Below are positions 6,948 to 8,333 of a stretch of 8,333 bases of DNA, piece after piece. The DNA lies in NCBI GenBank assembly GCA_902477645.1, contig CABSIA010000135.1, positions 1 through 8,333 on the forward strand. The letters are read 5' to 3'. The notes under the pieces are model-generated. The model was not told the origin of the DNA. It made no database searches and worked only from the letters and a program-made list of their open reading frames with translations. This DNA is from an uncultured Prevotella sp. (GTDB taxonomy: Bacteria > Bacteroidota > Bacteroidia > Bacteroidales > Bacteroidaceae). The first letter of the stretch is position 1, and each line of letters opens with the position of its first letter. Both the position numbers and the translations under genes were made by a program.

Positions 6948-7067
6948 ATGATGAATCCCATCTATTATGGTAATCAGATAGAAATAAAAATTTATGAAAA
7001 GAGAATGATTTATGGCTATGTGCTACGCTATGGGCATCTTCCTCCTGGAAATAGAATATTCAGATAA
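6948..7067 (+). CDS. Possible small ORF, 39 codons, unknown
   Basis: ATG ATG at 6948/6951 opens a 39-aa frame rich in Tyr, Ile and Lys (begins MMNPIYYGNQIEIKIYE, ends HLPPGNRIFR). The frame is also open upstream back to 6882 but without a start codon. It sits 39 bp before the first immunity-like gene in the same direction. It could be a small real protein, the C-terminal scrap of a lost larger gene such as a toxin, or chance. I do not recognise it, and AT-rich DNA yields such ORFs easily, so confidence is low. Confidence 0.3.
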   Translation: MMNPIYYGNQIEIKIYEKRMIYGYVLRYGHLPPGNRIFR

Positions 7068-7106
7068 ACAATTTTTAATAATATTAAGTAATACAAAATA
7101 ATAATT

Positions 7107-7559
7107 ATGGAAGTATCTTTAATTCAAAAATTCTCTGTAGAATTAGACAGTACAACAAAAAGAGCTGAGTTTAGAGAATTAGTTGTAAAACTCGAGGCCT
7201 ACTTCAATGCCAAGAGTTATGGCGATGACATTTGTTCTTATTTGATAGGAGTCGTTTGTGTACATCCCAATTATGATCAGTTTTTTAAGATAGGCAGACC
7301 TAAGTATGTGGAAGACCGGACTGTTGTGTACGAGAAGATATTAGGCCCAACACATATCTATAAATCATTCTCGTTCAACATAAAGTTGGATTTTGAAGAA
7401 TTCATCAGTAGCAATACCGAGGATGGCCTGAAAATGATAGCAGGCTCGATAATGGAGACGGTAAGGACCTTAAAATATCCCAAGAAAATCAAGGACTTCG
7501 ACAAGGAAAAATTCTATGAAGATTTGAGATTGTTCTTTGAAAAAGAGAAAATATTATAG
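7107..7559 (+). CDS. Immunity-like protein, paralog 1 (resembles Imm44-type)
   Basis: A 150-aa soluble protein with no signal peptide or membrane segment, an alternating alpha/beta pattern and a charged Lys/Glu-rich C-terminus. The layout is a starting strand (FSVELDS), a helix (about 20-35), KSYGDD then a hydrophobic strand (YLIGVVCVHP), a basic stretch (GRPKYVEDRTVVYEKI), a strand pair (FSFNIKLDFEEF) and a C-terminal helix (MIAGSIMETVRTLK). This resembles what I remember of Imm44-type immunity proteins from polymorphic-toxin systems; the match is from memory and modest. No toxin gene is present, so it could be an orphan immunity gene protecting against neighbours' toxins. The start has an AT-rich upstream region without Shine-Dalgarno. 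An almost identical paralog follows 14 bp after the stop. Composition is much more AT-rich than the genes to the left, suggesting transfer. Confidence 0.7.
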   Translation: MEVSLIQKFSVELDSTTKRAEFRELVVKLEAYFNAKSYGDDICSYLIGVVCVHPNYDQFFKIGRPKYVEDRTVVYEKILGPTHIYKSFSFNIKLDFEEFISSNTEDGLKMIAGSIMETVRTLKYPKKIKDFDKEKFYEDLRLFFEKEKIL

Positions 7560-7573
7560 GGGGCAGAATAATT

Positions 7574-8026
7574 ATGGAAGTATCATTAAATCAATTTTTC
7601 TCTGTAGAATTAGACAGCACAACAAAAAGTCCTGAGGTCACGGAGTTGATTTTTAAAATCAGGGATTATTTCAAAAACAAGAGTTATGGCGATGACATTT
7701 GTTCTTATTTGATAGGAGTCATCTGTGTGCATCCCAATTATGATCAGTTTTTCAAGGTCGGCAGACCTAAGTATGTGGAAGACCGGACTGTTGTGTACGA
7801 AAAGATATTAGGTCCAACACATATTTATAAAACATTCTCGTTTGATATAAAGTTGAATTTTGAAGAATTCATCAGTAGCAATACCGAGGATGGCCTGAAA
7901 ATGATAGCAGGCTCGATAATGGAGACGGTAAGGACCTTAAAATATCCCAAGAAAATCAAGGACTTCGACAAGGAAAAATTCTATGAAGATTTGAGATTGT
8001 TCTTTGAAAAAGAGAAAATATTATAG
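7574..8026 (+). CDS. Immunity-like protein, paralog 2 (resembles Imm44-type)
   Basis: A 150-aa tandem paralog of the preceding gene: 132 of 150 residues are identical with no gaps. Of 18 differences, 13 fall in the first 35 residues, mostly 19-35 (the predicted first helix), between the conserved blocks SVELDSTTK and KSYGDD. From residue 96 to the end the two proteins are identical, and at DNA level the last 170 bases plus five bases after the stop are identical. The start codon sits 14 bp after the first gene and follows a G-rich tract (GGGGC) about 10 nt upstream that could aid ribosome binding; co-transcription is very likely. Predicted role is the same as paralog 1, perhaps against a variant toxin. 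It is followed by a strong terminator. Confidence 0.7.
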   Translation: MEVSLNQFFSVELDSTTKSPEVTELIFKIRDYFKNKSYGDDICSYLIGVICVHPNYDQFFKVGRPKYVEDRTVVYEKILGPTHIYKTFSFDIKLNFEEFISSNTEDGLKMIAGSIMETVRTLKYPKKIKDFDKEKFYEDLRLFFEKEKIL

Positions 8027-8103
8027 GGGGCGTCTGCGAGATGGTCAGCACAACAATTATCGGAAAAACTATGCGGAATTATGCCTGCTGCTTCATCAGC
8101 CAT

Positions 8104-8147
8104 CGCAAGCGGTTTCAATGGCAAACGCAAGCGGCTTCGTTGGCCAA
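8104..8147 (+). repeat. Two 22-bp imperfect direct repeats forming alternative terminator arms
   Basis: CGCAAGCGGTTTCAATGGC (from 8104) is repeated as CGCAAGCGGCTTCGTTGGC (from 8126), with 18 of 22 positions matching over the full unit. The second copy supplies the 5' arm of the terminator; the first could pair less well with the same 3' arm. Confidence 0.6.
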
Positions 8148-8169
8148 TGAAGCCGCTTGCGTTTTTTTT
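8123..8169 (+). terminator. Strong intrinsic terminator after the paralog pair
   Basis: Perfect 16-bp stem: AAACGCAAGCGGCTTC (8123-8138) pairs with 8149-8164. The 10-nt loop can close further to a GGCC tetraloop, and an eight-T run starts at 8162. It ends the rightward transcript about 100 bp after the second paralog. Confidence 0.9.
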
Positions 8170-8280
8170 CTGGGAATGGAATATACGTTACCCGTTTTGT
8201 GGCTCAGTAGAAAAATACTGGGGGTAAATTAATATATGAATGTCGATTTGCTTATTTTATGTAGAAATCTCAAGCAGTGC

Positions 8281-8333
8281 GCCCTGAAAGGGCATGAGGC
8301 ACTTAGCCCAGGGCAGAGCGAAGCGGCACCCTG
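8281..8333. repeat. Partial GC-rich palindromic intergenic element, cut by window end
   Basis: Contains GCCCT-GAA-AGGGC (8281-8293), then the palindrome GCCCAGGGC (8306-8314), and CAGGG (8309-8313) complementary to the terminal CCCTG (8329-8333) around AGAGCGAAGCGGCA. This build recalls a dispersed intergenic repeat common in Bacteroides/Prevotella genomes; that identification is from memory. Only the left part is in the window. Confidence 0.55.

Larger units (their letters stand above)
6472..7106. other. Long AT-rich intergenic region between divergent transcription units
   Basis: About 635 bp without a convincing long gene. From left to right it holds the leader and duplicated promoters of the minus-strand operon (6472-6650), a stretch with nothing recognisable (6660-6780), a plus-strand candidate promoter (6787), a nested inverted repeat (6813-6932) and a 39-codon ORF (6948-7067). 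Base composition drops visibly in GC compared with the operon on the left, marking the edge of a probable acquired segment. Confidence 0.6.
7098..8031 (+). repeat. Tandem duplication, 467-bp unit, two copies
   Basis: The unit runs from about ATAATTATGGAAGTATC before each start codon to TAGGGGGC after each stop codon, with a constant offset of 467 bp. Positions 7390-7564 and 7857-8031 are identical over 175 bp. The middle part differs at about 14 bases, and the 5' third is clearly more divergent. The uneven divergence suggests gene conversion at the 3' end or selection for change at the 5' end. Confidence 0.85.
8027..8333. other. Right-hand intergenic region
   Basis: About 300 bp with no credible gene. 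It holds the terminator and its duplicated arm, then about 110 bp of AT-rich DNA (8170-8280) with only a small hairpin, CAGTA/TACTG at 8205-8220, and finally the start of a GC-rich palindromic element. Confidence 0.6.

Noticed and set aside
8104..8160. CRISPR-like short repeats
   Set aside because: Only two imperfect adjacent 22-bp units without spacers, explained by the terminator arm duplication.
8041..8232. 63-codon frame after the second paralog
   Set aside because: It runs straight through the intrinsic terminator stem and T-run and has no recognisable features.
1..8333. tRNA, rRNA or insertion-sequence transposase genes
   Set aside because: No cloverleaf, rRNA-like segment or transposase motif was seen on either strand.

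Overview
The window looks like a chromosomal segment of a Bacteroidales bacterium (Bacteroides/Prevotella type). This rests on the protein families (an ECF sigma factor with a tiny membrane partner, a Bacteroidetes-style SpoIID, an AmpG-like MFS transporter), on TAnnTTTG-type -7 promoter elements, and on start codons that mostly lack Shine-Dalgarno sequences. No database search was possible, so family names come from motif recognition.

Layout: (1) 1-791, + strand: the 3' part of an ECF-type sigma factor, overlapping by 11 bp a 113-aa two-helix membrane protein that is probably its regulator. (2) 873-1409, + strand: an Ogt-type methylated-DNA-protein cysteine methyltransferase, convergent with the next block. 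(3) 6471-1424, - strand: a two-gene operon. It holds a 1250-aa fusion protein (degenerate GT-A domain, intact GT2 domain, GalT/HIT-like DUF4922-type domain, SpoIID/LytB peptidoglycan-cleaving domain) and an AmpG-like muropeptide permease. Two copies of a 26-bp palindrome-containing repeat precede it, each carrying a candidate promoter -7 element. (4) About 6480-8170: a clearly AT-richer stretch with a nested inverted repeat, a possible 39-codon ORF, two tandem 150-aa paralogs that resemble bacterial immunity proteins, and a strong intrinsic terminator. (5) 8281-8333: the start of a GC-rich palindromic intergenic element cut by the window end.

Working model: the minus-strand operon handles peptidoglycan fragments. 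AmpG-like permeases import anhydromuropeptides, and SpoIID domains cleave glycan strands to give anhydro-MurNAc ends. The GalT-like domain retains what looks like a full zinc site plus the nucleophilic histidine, so it probably does nucleotidyl-transfer or phosphorylase chemistry on a sugar. The fusion has no visible signal peptide or membrane segment, so the location of its SpoIID domain is an open question and the most interesting biochemical point here. The tandem paralogs form a separate accessory module, probably orphan immunity genes. They are identical at their 3' ends and divergent in one N-terminal segment, consistent with duplication, gene conversion and diversification.
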